Below, one piece after another: positions 15,938 through 23,753 of a stretch of DNA of 64,000 bases. Positions within the stretch are counted from its first letter, which is position 1; the number at the start of each line of letters is the position of its first letter. The notes under the pieces are model-generated. The model made no database searches. It had not been told where the DNA came from and worked only from the letters and a program-made list of their open reading frames with translations. This stretch comes from Haloarcula japonica DSM 6131 (GTDB taxonomy: Archaea; Halobacteriota; Halobacteria; Halobacteriales; Haloarculaceae), in NCBI RefSeq assembly GCF_000336635.1, contig NZ_AOLY01000039.1, positions 227,035 to 291,034 of the forward strand. The letters run 5' to 3'. The translations under genes and the position numbers were made by a program.

Positions 15938-17245
15938 CTACTCCGCGAAGTCCTCGAACGTCGGCCGGTCGTGGTCGCCGGGGAACTCGGAGAGCGGGAC
16001 GCTGATCTGCTCGCCGTCATCCATTTCTTTGAGCGTCACCTCGTCGTTTTCGAGATCCTGCTCGCCCACAATGACGACCGTCTCGGCATTGATACCGTCG
16101 GCGTACCCCATCTGTGCCCCGAAGGACCGGTCAGCAACGTCGCTCTCGACAATGTGACCCCGCTCGCGCAGGTCGCGGGCGATGCGGGCCGCGGTCGGGC
16201 GCGTGTCGCCGACCTGCAGGACGTAGTAGTCAGTCGACAGCTCCTCGGCAGGCCAGACGCCGGCGCGCTGGCAGAGGAGTTGGAGCGTGGCGTGGCCGGG
16301 CGCGAACCCAACGGCCGGCGTCGGCTGACCGCCGAACCCCTCGATGAGATCGTCGTAGCGACCGCCGCCGAACACCGAGCGTGACACCTCGCCCGTCGAG
16401 TCGAAGCACTCGAAGACGACGCCGGTGTAGTAATCCAGCCCGCGCGCAGTCGTCAGCGAGACGGTGAGGTGCTCGCGGACGCCGAAGTCCTCGGCAGCGT
16501 CGAGTACCGCCCGGAGGTTGTCGGTCGCCGCGCGGACGTCCTCGGAGCCGGTAAGGTCCGCGAGCGTTTCGATTTCCTCGGCATCGATCTGCAGCATCTC
16601 GTCGAACGTGTCGGCCTGCCCGTAGTTGAGCCCCGCCTCGACGAGCGCGTCGAGGTAGTCGTCGTGGTCGACTTTCGCCCGCTTGTCGACCGCACGAATC
16701 GCCTCGGGCACGTCCACGTCCGCCCCGAAGGACTCCAGCACGCCCGCGAGGATGTCACGGTGGGAGACACGGATTTCGAAGTCCTCACCCGTCAGCCCGA
16801 GGTCGGTGAGCATGTCCACGGCGACGGCCAGGATCTCGGCGTCGGCCGTCGGCTCCGCCGACCCGAAGATGTCGACGTTGGTCTGGTAGAACTCCCGGAA
16901 CCGGCCCTGTTGGGGCTCCTCGTAGCGCCAGAACGGCCGCGTCGAGACCCACTTGATGGGTTTCGAGAGCTCCTGCTGCTTGGCGACGAACATCCGCGCG
17001 ACGGTCGGCGTCAGCTCGGGCGTGAGCGCGACCTCGCGGCCGCCCTTGTCCTCGAAGCTGTACAGTTCCTCGACGATCTCCTCACCGCTCTTGTCGACGT
17101 ACATCTCGGTCGGTTCGAGCGCCGGCGTGCCGATCTCCCGGAAGCCGTAGCGCTGTGCGACGTCTTCCAGCGTGTCCATGGCCCACCGCCGAGCCTGCAT
17201 CTCCTCGGGGTAGAAATCGCGAAAGCCCTTGACGGAGTCGTACAT
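15938..17245 (-). CDS. hisS: Histidyl-tRNA synthetase
   Basis: Class II aminoacyl-tRNA synthetase that charges tRNA-His. The 435-residue protein begins MYDSVKGFRDFYPEEMQARR. Motif 2 is seen in the RPFWRYEEPQQGRFREFYQ region, and the histidine-specific ARGLDYYTGVVFECF lies at about residues 262-276, followed by a GGGRYDDLIEGFGG motif. The C-terminal anticodon-binding domain runs from about 330. Length is standard. It is the last gene of a minus-strand series with the PP-loop gene, PDCD5 and S19e downstream to upstream in the order rps19e, PDCD5, PP-loop, hisS, separated from the PP-loop gene by about 160 bases. Confidence 0.96.
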   Translation of the reverse strand: MYDSVKGFRDFYPEEMQARRWAMDTLEDVAQRYGFREIGTPALEPTEMYVDKSGEEIVEELYSFEDKGGREVALTPELTPTVARMFVAKQQELSKPIKWVSTRPFWRYEEPQQGRFREFYQTNVDIFGSAEPTADAEILAVAVDMLTDLGLTGEDFEIRVSHRDILAGVLESFGADVDVPEAIRAVDKRAKVDHDDYLDALVEAGLNYGQADTFDEMLQIDAEEIETLADLTGSEDVRAATDNLRAVLDAAEDFGVREHLTVSLTTARGLDYYTGVVFECFDSTGEVSRSVFGGGRYDDLIEGFGGQPTPAVGFAPGHATLQLLCQRAGVWPAEELSTDYYVLQVGDTRPTAARIARDLRERGHIVESDVADRSFGAQMGYADGINAETVVIVGEQDLENDEVTLKEMDDGEQISVPLSEFPGDHDRPTFEDFAE

Positions 17246-17404
17246 ACCCGCGCCTACAGCGAGCGCGCGCTTGAACCTGTTCGTTCACGGCTAGCATCAG
17301 AAGGAGACCGAGGAACAACAGCCATCGGAACAGAATCGAACAGTCAGAAAGTCCCACCTAGTCGGTCGTGTCACCCACAGATCCGGTTCGGCTGTGTCGC
17401 CTGC

Positions 17405-18022
17405 CTACTGAAGCCCACACACGCGAGACTGCGTATGCTCGGGGAACACATCGGCCACAGCCTCCTCGCCGTAGCGGTCCCGCAGTATCGCACGCAGTTC
17501 GACCTCGTAGTCGGCCTTCGGAATCTCGGCACTGGGGCCACTCTCGACGACGAGCCGGTCAGCGGCCATCGCGTCGACAGCGCCGCGGCCGATGCCGGCC
17601 AGCGGCGCGAGGTAGTCCACGTCGAAACGGTCCTCGACGCTCTGGGCGAGCGGGCGCTCGATGGTCGGCACCCGGTCATCGCGGCGGGTGCCGTCGGCGA
17701 CGGCCGCAAGCGAGCCTATGCCGTCGGTCTCGGTGACCCAGTCACCGCGGGCGACGGTTTCGACGGCGTGTTCGTGGACCCGCTGGATGCCGTTGCGGGG
17801 GTAGCCGTCGTCGTGCATCTCCTCGACAGCCTCGTGGGCCACGTCCGGGTCAAGGTCGACCGTCACGTGATCGAAGCCGACGGCCGACGCGCTCTCCCGA
17901 GCGGGCTCGGTGTCACGGACGCCGAATGAGCCGCTGACGAGCGTCACGTCGTAAAAGGGGTCGAGCAAGAGCGCCGCCAGCGTCGAGTCTTTTCCGCCGC
18001 TGTACAACAAGGCACAGTCCAT
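17405..18022 (-). CDS. PP-loop family ATP pyrophosphatase-like protein
   Basis: A 205-residue protein starting MDCALLYSGGKDSTLAALLL. The SGGKDS motif at residues 8-13 is the PP-loop that binds ATP for adenylation, as in NH3-dependent NAD synthases, ThiI, TtcA and queuosine-pathway enzymes. Further on are a HDDGYPRNGIQRVHEHAVE segment and a C-terminal SGPSAEIPKADYEVELR region; a single Cys lies four residues from the end region (RVCGLQ). Substrate unknown. The stop of PDCD5 (18023) and its start at 18022 directly abut, so the two are cotranslated. The association with PDCD5 and S19e points to a role in RNA or ribosome modification, which is inference. Confidence 0.8.
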   Translation of the reverse strand: MDCALLYSGGKDSTLAALLLDPFYDVTLVSGSFGVRDTEPARESASAVGFDHVTVDLDPDVAHEAVEEMHDDGYPRNGIQRVHEHAVETVARGDWVTETDGIGSLAAVADGTRRDDRVPTIERPLAQSVEDRFDVDYLAPLAGIGRGAVDAMAADRLVVESGPSAEIPKADYEVELRAILRDRYGEEAVADVFPEHTQSRVCGLQ

Positions 18023-18367
18023 CTACCGGCGCTTGATGTCGAAGCTCTTGGAGTCGGGGGTCAGCTCCGAGAGGAGTTCCTTCATCTGATCCTCGTCGAT
18101 CTGGCCCTGCACGCGGCCGCTCTGGGCCAGTGCGACGACCTGCTGTTCGATCTGTTCGCCGACCTGCGGTTTCGACATCTTGACCGTGTTGAGCCGCTTT
18201 CGCGCCCCGTCGGTCAGGTTCTGCTTGAGAACCGCCTGCTTCTGGGCGTCGGCCTGCTGTTTGGCCGCCTCCTGTGCCTCGCCGTCATCGCCCTGCTGTT
18301 CCTTGAGCTGTTCCATCTTCTTCTTCCGGAGTTCTTCGAGTTCCTCCTCGCTGGGGTCGCCACTCAT
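18023..18367 (-). CDS. PDCD5-family DNA-binding protein
   Basis: The archaeal homologue of eukaryotic PDCD5/TFAR19, 114 residues. The N-terminus is a long charged helix ([18 protein letters not shown]), followed by a Gln/Ala-rich stretch, and then the conserved core [18 protein letters not shown] with a three-helix bundle through [14 protein letters not shown]. The conserved C-terminus ends SFDIKRR. It is known in archaea as a nucleic-acid-associated protein, cellular role unclear. It lies 87 bases downstream of rps19e on the same strand, a conserved archaeal neighbourhood. Confidence 0.92.
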   Translation of the reverse strand: MSGDPSEEELEELRKKKMEQLKEQQGDDGEAQEAAKQQADAQKQAVLKQNLTDGARKRLNTVKMSKPQVGEQIEQQVVALAQSGRVQGQIDEDQMKELLSELTPDSKSFDIKRR

Positions 18368-18454
18368 AGTTGTCTCAAAGTACTGGAGTCGGTCGGAAAA
18401 CGATTTCGGAGCGGGGGCTGTGAGCCAGCTGAAAAACAGCGAGAAAGCCGTCAG

Positions 18455-18916
18455 TTACGCGTAGCGTTCGAGCTCCGGACGGTCGAGTTCCGTCAGGAGG
18501 TCGCCCGCAGTGTCGTCGAGAAGGCTGCGGCCCTCGCCGGTGACGCGGCGGCCATCGTTCTCGCTGGTCTCGATGTAGCCGGCGTCCTCGAGCTGCTGGA
18601 GCGCGGTCCGGATGATGTTGCCCGAGCCCTTGGTCTTGTGGTGGGGGCGGACGCGGTAGCGGGTCGTGCCCTGCTTCGAGGTCCCGTACTCGGAGCGGAG
18701 GGCGTTGACGCCGACGGGACCGTCGACGGCGACCTTCCGGAGGAGGCTGGCAGCGCGTCGCGTCCAGAAGTCCTCCTGCTCAGGTGGGAGTTCGCGGTCG
18801 ACACCGGTCTTGGTGAACTCGATCCAGTCCGGCGCTTCGATGTCGTCTTCGTCTGCGAGCGTCTCCGTGAGTGCCTCAATGAGTTCCTCGGGGGGAACGT
18901 CGTAGAGTGTAGCCAT
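18455..18916 (-). CDS. rps19e: 30S ribosomal protein S19e
   Basis: Ribosomal protein of the small subunit head, shared by archaea and eukaryotes. The 153-residue protein starts MATLYDVPPEELIEALTETL and carries the family segments FWTRRAASLLRKVAVDGPVG, YGTSKQGTTRYRVRPHHKT and SGNIIRTALQQLEDAGYI, and a C-terminal GRRVTGEGRSLLDDTA. Length fits. A gtttaaatg box sits 24-32 bases before the ATG, so the transcript is probably leaderless or has a leader of very few bases. Confidence 0.96.
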   Translation of the reverse strand: MATLYDVPPEELIEALTETLADEDDIEAPDWIEFTKTGVDRELPPEQEDFWTRRAASLLRKVAVDGPVGVNALRSEYGTSKQGTTRYRVRPHHKTKGSGNIIRTALQQLEDAGYIETSENDGRRVTGEGRSLLDDTAGDLLTELDRPELERYA

Positions 18917-18939
18917 TGCAGATTTCTTTCCGTCGCCGT

Positions 18940-18948
18940 CATTTAAAC
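18940..18948 (-). promoter_or_regulatory. TATA-like box of rps19e
   Basis: catttaaac on the plus strand (gtttaaatg on the coding strand) lies 24-32 bases upstream of the rps19e ATG at 18916, the normal TATA to start-site distance in haloarchaea. Confidence 0.55.
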
Positions 18949-19031
18949 GCGTCGTTCGCAGTCGGCGGGCGTGAACCGTTCACTCGCCCATAGGGCAGCG
19001 ATGTCTTCACTCCCATTGTGAATCCTAGACG

Positions 19032-20066
19032 TCACCCTTCAGGCGAGGCGGCCCGGTCCACACCGAGGGCTGCGGCGACGCCACCGCCGATAACTGTCGG
19101 CAGCAGGTAGCTCCCGACGCGGTGGATCAGCACTGCCGACGTGGCGACGGCGGCCGAGATCGGTGCCGTCGAGACAAGCAGCGTCACGAGTACCGTCTCG
19201 ATAGCGCCCGATCCGCCGGGAAGCGGCACGATGCTGGCGATACTCGCGACGGGGACGACGAGCAGGACGACTTCGGCCGACACCGGCGTTCCAACGGCGT
19301 ACAGCGACGTCCACAGCGACGCCGACAGGCAGGCCCAGCCAAAGGCCGAGAGCCCGAAGGTCTGGAGGACTGTCCGACGGTCGGTCGCGATGCGTTCGAT
19401 GGCCGAGAAGAACCCCGCGATTCGTGACTCCAGGTTGGCCGCGGACGGTGGCGACCACCGGGGCACGACTTTCGACACCGCGGCGAGGGTCGGTGCCACG
19501 CCGCGGATGACGGCTGCCTGGACTCGGTACCGGTGTCGCCAGCCGAGGACGGCGGCGATGGGGATACCGACCGCGAGCACCGCCACGGCGACGGCGGCAA
19601 ACGCCAGGTTTCGGGTCAACTGGACGGCACCGGCGGCGACGAACGTGAAGCCGACGATGGCGTACCCGACCGACGGAAGGAAGTGGACTGTGTCGACGGT
19701 GGCGATAGCCGCCAGCCCGGTCTCGTACTCGGTGTCGGCGGCCGTCGATATCAACAGCGCGCTCAGCGGCTCGCCGCCGGCCTGGCCGAAGGGCGTAACG
19801 TTGTTCGAGAACACGGCGGCGACGAACACGAGCACGGCTGTGTGTGGGGCTACTGGTGCACCGAGAGCCTGCAGGACCGTCCACAGCGCCAGCCCCCAGG
19901 AAACGAGCCATAGTATGGCGATGCCTGCGACGGCGAGAAGCGCCCACAAGTCCGCCGTCGCGAGCGCGTCCAGCGTCTCGTCGATGCCGACGAGCCACAC
20001 CAGCCCCGCGAGGACGACGAGCGTCGCCGCGAACCCGACGACCGTCGCCATCCGGTTCCCATCCAT
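19032..20066 (-). CDS. LPG synthase/flippase-like integral membrane protein
   Basis: A 344-residue polytopic membrane protein with about eight helices, starting MDGNRMATVVGFAATLVVLAG. It matches the lysylphosphatidylglycerol synthase transmembrane (UPF0104, YbhN/AglD-like) family: the VFVAAVFSNNVTPFGQAGGEP segment around residue 85 and the LLVVPVASIASIVPLPGGSGAIE segment near residue 290 are characteristic. Family members act in lipid flipping or polyisoprenol handling. ATG 20066 is preferred over the longer frame because the preceding codons overlap thiL's promoter region; ATG 20051 is also possible. It is divergent from thiL. Confidence 0.85.
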   Translation of the reverse strand: MDGNRMATVVGFAATLVVLAGLVWLVGIDETLDALATADLWALLAVAGIAILWLVSWGLALWTVLQALGAPVAPHTAVLVFVAAVFSNNVTPFGQAGGEPLSALLISTAADTEYETGLAAIATVDTVHFLPSVGYAIVGFTFVAAGAVQLTRNLAFAAVAVAVLAVGIPIAAVLGWRHRYRVQAAVIRGVAPTLAAVSKVVPRWSPPSAANLESRIAGFFSAIERIATDRRTVLQTFGLSAFGWACLSASLWTSLYAVGTPVSAEVVLLVVPVASIASIVPLPGGSGAIETVLVTLLVSTAPISAAVATSAVLIHRVGSYLLPTVIGGGVAAALGVDRAASPEG

Positions 20067-20162
20067 GTGGATGGGATTGGCAGTCTCCGGTTTCAACCCA
20101 CCGACCCTGTCCCGCCGACCGATACCCCCGAGGGTTTTGCCCCGGGACACCGACGACGGGGT

Positions 20163-21029
20163 ATGGACGAGCGGGCTGCACTCGCCGACCTCGCCGACCG
20201 GCTTCCCGACGCGGGCGACGACTGCGCTGTCGTGGACGGGCAAGTCATCACGACAGACATGCTCCACGAGCGGACGGACTTCCCGACGGGGACGACCCGC
20301 TACACGGCCGGCTGGCGTGCTGTCGCGGCCTCGCTGTCGGACGTTGCGGCGATGGGGGGCGAGGCAACGGCGGCGGTAGCTGCCTACGGCGCGCCGTCGT
20401 TCGATGCGGAGGAACTCGCAGCGTTTGTCGACGGTGCACAGGACGTGTGTCACGCGGTCGGTGCGGAGTACGTCGGTGGCGATCTGGATAGCCACGACGA
20501 GTTCACCGTCGCGACGACAGCAATCGGCTCCACACCTGACCCGGTCCGGCGGTCGGGCGCTTCGCCCGGTGACGCGGTCTGTGTCACCGGAACGCTCGGC
20601 CGGTCAGCTGCCGCCCTCGAACTGTTCGACCGGGGCGATACCAACCAGGCGAACGAGCTATTCCAGTTCGAGCCTCGTGTTCGTGCGGGCGTCGCGCTGC
20701 GACCGCATGCGACAGCGATGATGGATTCGAGCGACGGGTTGGCCCGCTCGCTGCACCAGTTGGCCGAGGCCAGCGGCTGTGGCTTCGCTATCGAGGAGCC
20801 ACTGCCGATAGACGCGCAAGTCGACACGCTCGCGGAGACGCCACAGGAACGCAGAGAACTGGGTGTGTTCTTCGGCGAGGACTTCGAGCTGGTGTGTACG
20901 CTGCCCGAATCCGACGTGCCCGAAGCCAGAGCGGCAGTACCGTGCTCGCTCTATCGGATCGGCACAGCCACCGGGAACGGCGTGACGCTCGACGGCGAGG
21001 CGCTTCCAGACCGGGGCTACTCTCACTGA
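20163..21029 (+). CDS. thiL: Thiamine-monophosphate kinase
   Basis: Phosphorylates thiamine monophosphate to thiamine diphosphate, the last step of cofactor synthesis. The 288-residue product begins MDERAALADLADRLPDAGDD; the following segments DDCAVVDGQVITTDMLHERTDF, SLSDVAAMGG and the later AMMDSSDGLARSLHQLAE are typical of ThiL, including the acidic magnesium-binding residues. The GEDFELVCTLPE stretch near residue 238 is also conserved. The frame continues upstream of the chosen ATG, but that part lies in the divergent promoter region. Length fits, although slightly short. Confidence 0.93.
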   Translation: MDERAALADLADRLPDAGDDCAVVDGQVITTDMLHERTDFPTGTTRYTAGWRAVAASLSDVAAMGGEATAAVAAYGAPSFDAEELAAFVDGAQDVCHAVGAEYVGGDLDSHDEFTVATTAIGSTPDPVRRSGASPGDAVCVTGTLGRSAAALELFDRGDTNQANELFQFEPRVRAGVALRPHATAMMDSSDGLARSLHQLAEASGCGFAIEEPLPIDAQVDTLAETPQERRELGVFFGEDFELVCTLPESDVPEARAAVPCSLYRIGTATGNGVTLDGEALPDRGYSH

Positions 21030-21059
21030 GAGCGTTCCGTCCGCGACGCGAGCTACCGG

Positions 21060-22304
21060 TCAAATCGCGCTGATCTCGAACGGAACCGGCGTGAAACAGG
21101 CCAGCCCAAGCAGGAACGTAAACAGGCCAAGCAACGCCCGCCGTCGGTCCAGCGTCGTGTCCACGGTTGGGCGGGCTGGACCGGCGTAGGCGAGCCCGGT
21201 GGCGAACAGGCCCCAGAACACCCACAGGCCCCAGACGCCGAAGCCGACCGGCGGCGGGTCGCGGGTGAAATACAGGTACCCGGCGAGTGCGAACAGTGCG
21301 CCGGGCACCGCAGCGGCGACGGTCTCCTGACGCTGTCCGACGATAGACCGAACGATGTGGCCGCCGTCGAGTTGGCCAACCGGGAGCAGGTTCAAGAACG
21401 TGAAGAACATCCCGGCCCAGCCAGCGAACACGATGGGGTGAACCGACTCGCCGGGGCCGATCTCGGTCCCGAGCCCCAGTGCGTTAACCAGAGCCTCAAG
21501 CGCCTGAAACAGGAGCGGATAGTTGAACGTGATGATGACGCCGGTGTCGCTGTTTGCCACACGTTCTGGAACCGTAATCGGGTCTATCGAGAGGCCGATG
21601 ACGGTGACGATTGTCGTCGCGACGAGGCCGGCCAGCGGACCGGCGACGCCGATGTCGAACAGCGCTGTCCGGTCGGGGATACGGCCCCGGATGTTGATGA
21701 CCGCCCCCATCGTACCGAGATACGACGGGAACGGGATAAAATACGGAAGCGTCACGTCGACGCCGTGGTAGCGGGCCGCGGCGTAGTGACCCAGTTCGTG
21801 GATGCCGAGCACGCCCAGCATCGCGACCACGAACGGCCAGGCCTCGAAAATCCGAAGGGGGTCCTCGGCAACCGGAATATAGTACCAGGCGGTCGCGCCG
21901 ACGTACAGCGTCGACGCGATAGTCGCAAGCAGGAGCCCGATATTGAGCCACGGGACGCCGGAGTCCGTATCCATGGGTTCCGCAATCAACGCGTACTGGT
22001 TCTGGCGTGCGTTCAACGGACCATTGGGAGTAATTGGATCATCGGCGTCCGGATCGCCGACGACAGGAGTGCCGCCATTGCTCGTAGTGGTTGCTGCATC
22101 GCCGGATTCGGGATCGAGTTCTTCGAGCCGAACGTCGTAGCCCTGCTGTCGGAACACCGGCCTGAGTTGCTCAGCAACGGCGGCCGGTGGCACTAGCGGG
22201 TCGCCAATATATTTGACAGTTCCGTCCATCCGCCGCACTGACGAGACGGAGAACACGCCGGCCAGTCGGTCAGTCGACGGCGGGTCGGCGGCGGAGCCAC
22301 TCAT
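21060..22304 (-). CDS. Site-2 protease family membrane metallopeptidase (M50)
   Basis: A 414-residue intramembrane zinc protease homologue. After a soluble N-terminal part of about 115 residues (including VFRQQGYDVRLEEL), about six to seven membrane helices follow. The zinc motif HELGH lies at residues 169-173, inside LGIHELGHYAAARYHGVDV, and the third-ligand region LLPVGQLDGGHI is present near residue 310. The segment FIPFPSYLGTMGAVINIRGR between them is typical of haloarchaeal and plant EGY-like M50 proteins. Substrate is unknown. The gene is convergent with thiL. Confidence 0.9.
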   Translation of the reverse strand: MSGSAADPPSTDRLAGVFSVSSVRRMDGTVKYIGDPLVPPAAVAEQLRPVFRQQGYDVRLEELDPESGDAATTTSNGGTPVVGDPDADDPITPNGPLNARQNQYALIAEPMDTDSGVPWLNIGLLLATIASTLYVGATAWYYIPVAEDPLRIFEAWPFVVAMLGVLGIHELGHYAAARYHGVDVTLPYFIPFPSYLGTMGAVINIRGRIPDRTALFDIGVAGPLAGLVATTIVTVIGLSIDPITVPERVANSDTGVIITFNYPLLFQALEALVNALGLGTEIGPGESVHPIVFAGWAGMFFTFLNLLPVGQLDGGHIVRSIVGQRQETVAAAVPGALFALAGYLYFTRDPPPVGFGVWGLWVFWGLFATGLAYAGPARPTVDTTLDRRRALLGLFTFLLGLACFTPVPFEISAI

Positions 22305-22399
22305 CGACTATCTGTAAACGATGCGGGCACAAATACTCCGCGAACGATCACATGGGTAGCAGATACTCCGTCCGAAAACTGTTCACGGGGACCGGTCGC

Positions 22400-22648
22400 C
22401 TACGCCGGCTCAATACGCCAGGTGGTCGCGCTCGTGTACGACCACTTTTCGACATTGATCTCGGACGCGCTGTCCTTGAGCTTGACCATCAGGGCACCGA
22501 TCTCTTTCGGGGAGAGACCGACTTCGTCAGCGATGAACTTGCTCTTGAAATACATCTCGCCGTCACTTGCCTTCTCTGCGAGGAACGACTTCAGTCGCTC
22601 TTCTTTGGAGGGCTCTTCCTCGCCGGAGGGCGTTGCGGTAGCGCTCAT
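22400..22648 (-). CDS. Small winged-helix-like protein (DUF7123-like), 82 aa
   Basis: An acidic 82-residue protein starting MSATATPSGEEEPS, with an HTH-like fold suggested by LKSFLAEKASDGEMYFKSKF followed by ADEVGLSPKEIGALMVKLKD and a terminal beta wing (SYTSATTWRIEPA). It resembles a family I recall as DUF7123; the name is from memory. A GTG three codons upstream is in frame but ATG 22648 is preferred. A clear TATA box lies 37-44 bases upstream, so a leader of about 12 bases is expected. Likely a DNA-binding regulator or nucleoid protein, by inference. Confidence 0.8.
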   Translation of the reverse strand: MSATATPSGEEEPSKEERLKSFLAEKASDGEMYFKSKFIADEVGLSPKEIGALMVKLKDSASEINVEKWSYTSATTWRIEPA

Positions 22649-22684
22649 CTTTGTCACCTCACTTCTTCGTAACCCCGCCGGGAG

Positions 22685-22692
22685 TATATAAA
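22685..22692 (-). promoter_or_regulatory. TATA box of the small winged-helix gene
   Basis: tatataaa (tttatata on the coding strand) is preceded by a purine/CTT-type BRE-like stretch and is 37-44 bases before the ATG at 22648, predicting a short leader. Confidence 0.6.
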
Positions 22693-22912
22693 GGAAGGAA
22701 CCTTCAGGTCACTTCGGTCACTTTCAGGACAAATCGAGCTAAAACGCATTTTTTACGACCGTTTCAGATTCTTTTAGACGTTTTACAAAGCCTTCTAAGG
22801 CCATAAATGAGTACTGGTCTCGTGGTGGTTTGAACGGTCTGTGAAAGAGAGATATCACCCTCTGTAGCCCCAACAAACAGCATAATTCACTGGTAGAACA
22901 GCAGATCCGTCA

Positions 22913-22930
22913 GACGTGCGTCAGCACGTC
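22913..22930. other. Perfect 7-bp hairpin upstream of pyrH
   Basis: gacgtgc and gcacgtc are exact reverse complements around a gtca loop. It lies about 75 bases before the pyrH TATA-like box, so it may be an operator, a terminator of an upstream short RNA, or chance. Confidence 0.35.
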
Positions 22931-23002
22931 CGGCACACGTCATACGGAGATTCCAGCCGTGTGCAGCCGACAGCGGTCGCTGTGGGGACCAGAAGGAACC
23001 GA

Positions 23003-23009
23003 GTATATA
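23003..23009 (+). promoter_or_regulatory. TATA-like box of pyrH
   Basis: gtatata within gagtatatag lies 58-64 bases before the pyrH ATG, predicting a start site at about 23030 and a leader of about 35 bases. Confidence 0.45.
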
Positions 23010-23066
23010 GACGGCAGCCAGTGGGCTTGACAACCCTTAAGAGTGCATCGCGGTTACGGCGGGCTA

Positions 23067-23753
23067 ATGAAAGTCGTCGTCTCCATTGGCGGAAGCGTAC
23101 TGGCCCCGGATCTCGACGCGGACCGGGTCGCCGACTACGCCGACGCCATCCAGTCGCTCGATGCACAGGGGCACACGCTCGGGACCGTCGTCGGTGGCGG
23201 CCCGACCGCACGCGATTACATCGGCTCTGCCCGCGACCTCGGCGCGAACGAGATCGAACTCGACCAGCTCGGCATCGCCGTCACGCGGCTGAACGGCCGG
23301 CTACTCATCGCGGCTCTGGATGACCGCGCCGCGCCGACGCCCGCGGAGAGCTACGACGAGGGCCGGGAGGCCATCCGTCGCGGAGACATCCCCGTTCTCG
23401 GGGGCATCGTCGCCGCACAGACCACCGATGCCGTGGCGGCTGCGTTCGCGGAGTACGTCGGCGCTGATCTGCTCGTCTACGCGACATCGGTTCCGGGCGT
23501 CTACGACGCCGACCCGAACGAGGACGACGACGCGACGCGGTTCGACGAACTCGGCGCGGACGAACTCGTCGACGTGATTGCCGACATCGAGATGGACGCC
23601 GGCAGCAGCGCGCCGGTCGACCTGCTGGCCGCGAAAATCATCCAGCGGTCCGGTATCCGGACGATAGTGCTCGACGGCACTGACCCCGAACGCGTCGTGC
23701 GCGCGGTCGAAGACGGCGAGTACGAAGGGTCCGAGATACTCCCGGAGGCATAG
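23067..23753 (+). CDS. pyrH: Uridylate kinase (archaeal type)
   Basis: Phosphorylates UMP to UDP in pyrimidine nucleotide synthesis. The 228-residue protein belongs to the amino acid kinase fold: MKVVVSIGGSVLAPDLDA at the start, the GTVVGGGPTARDYIGSARDL glycine loop at about residues 38-57, and the VYDADPNEDDDATRFDEL segment in the nucleotide site. The last part includes IDLLAAKIIQRSGI-like residues (PVDLLAAKIIQRSGIRT). ATG 23067 begins the conserved strand directly; upstream codons would be non-conserved. Its stop codon directly abuts the lysS ATG, so the two form an operon. Confidence 0.94.
   Translation: MKVVVSIGGSVLAPDLDADRVADYADAIQSLDAQGHTLGTVVGGGPTARDYIGSARDLGANEIELDQLGIAVTRLNGRLLIAALDDRAAPTPAESYDEGREAIRRGDIPVLGGIVAAQTTDAVAAAFAEYVGADLLVYATSVPGVYDADPNEDDDATRFDELGADELVDVIADIEMDAGSSAPVDLLAAKIIQRSGIRTIVLDGTDPERVVRAVEDGEYEGSEILPEA

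Larger units (their letters stand above)
22649..23066. other. Divergent intergenic region with promoters and hairpin
   Basis: About 420 bases between the small winged-helix gene and pyrH. No convincing gene is present. It contains the TATA boxes of both flanking genes, a ggtcac direct repeat at about 22708-22723, AT-rich stretches at 22750-22810, and a hairpin at 22913-22930. An untranslated RNA cannot be excluded. Confidence 0.6.

Noticed and set aside
17246..17357. Hydrophobic minus-strand segment upstream of hisS as a small membrane protein or N-terminal extension
   Set aside because: It needs a GTG start and runs on into hisS in another frame; the hydrophobic run looks accidental.
16469..17929. 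Long plus-strand open frame over hisS and the PP-loop gene
   Set aside because: It is a shadow frame from high GC at third positions; the minus-strand genes are clear family members.
19032..20495. N-terminal extension of the flippase-like protein across thiL
   Set aside because: The extra residues are basic, Cys/Arg-rich and antisense to thiL, unlike a membrane protein start.
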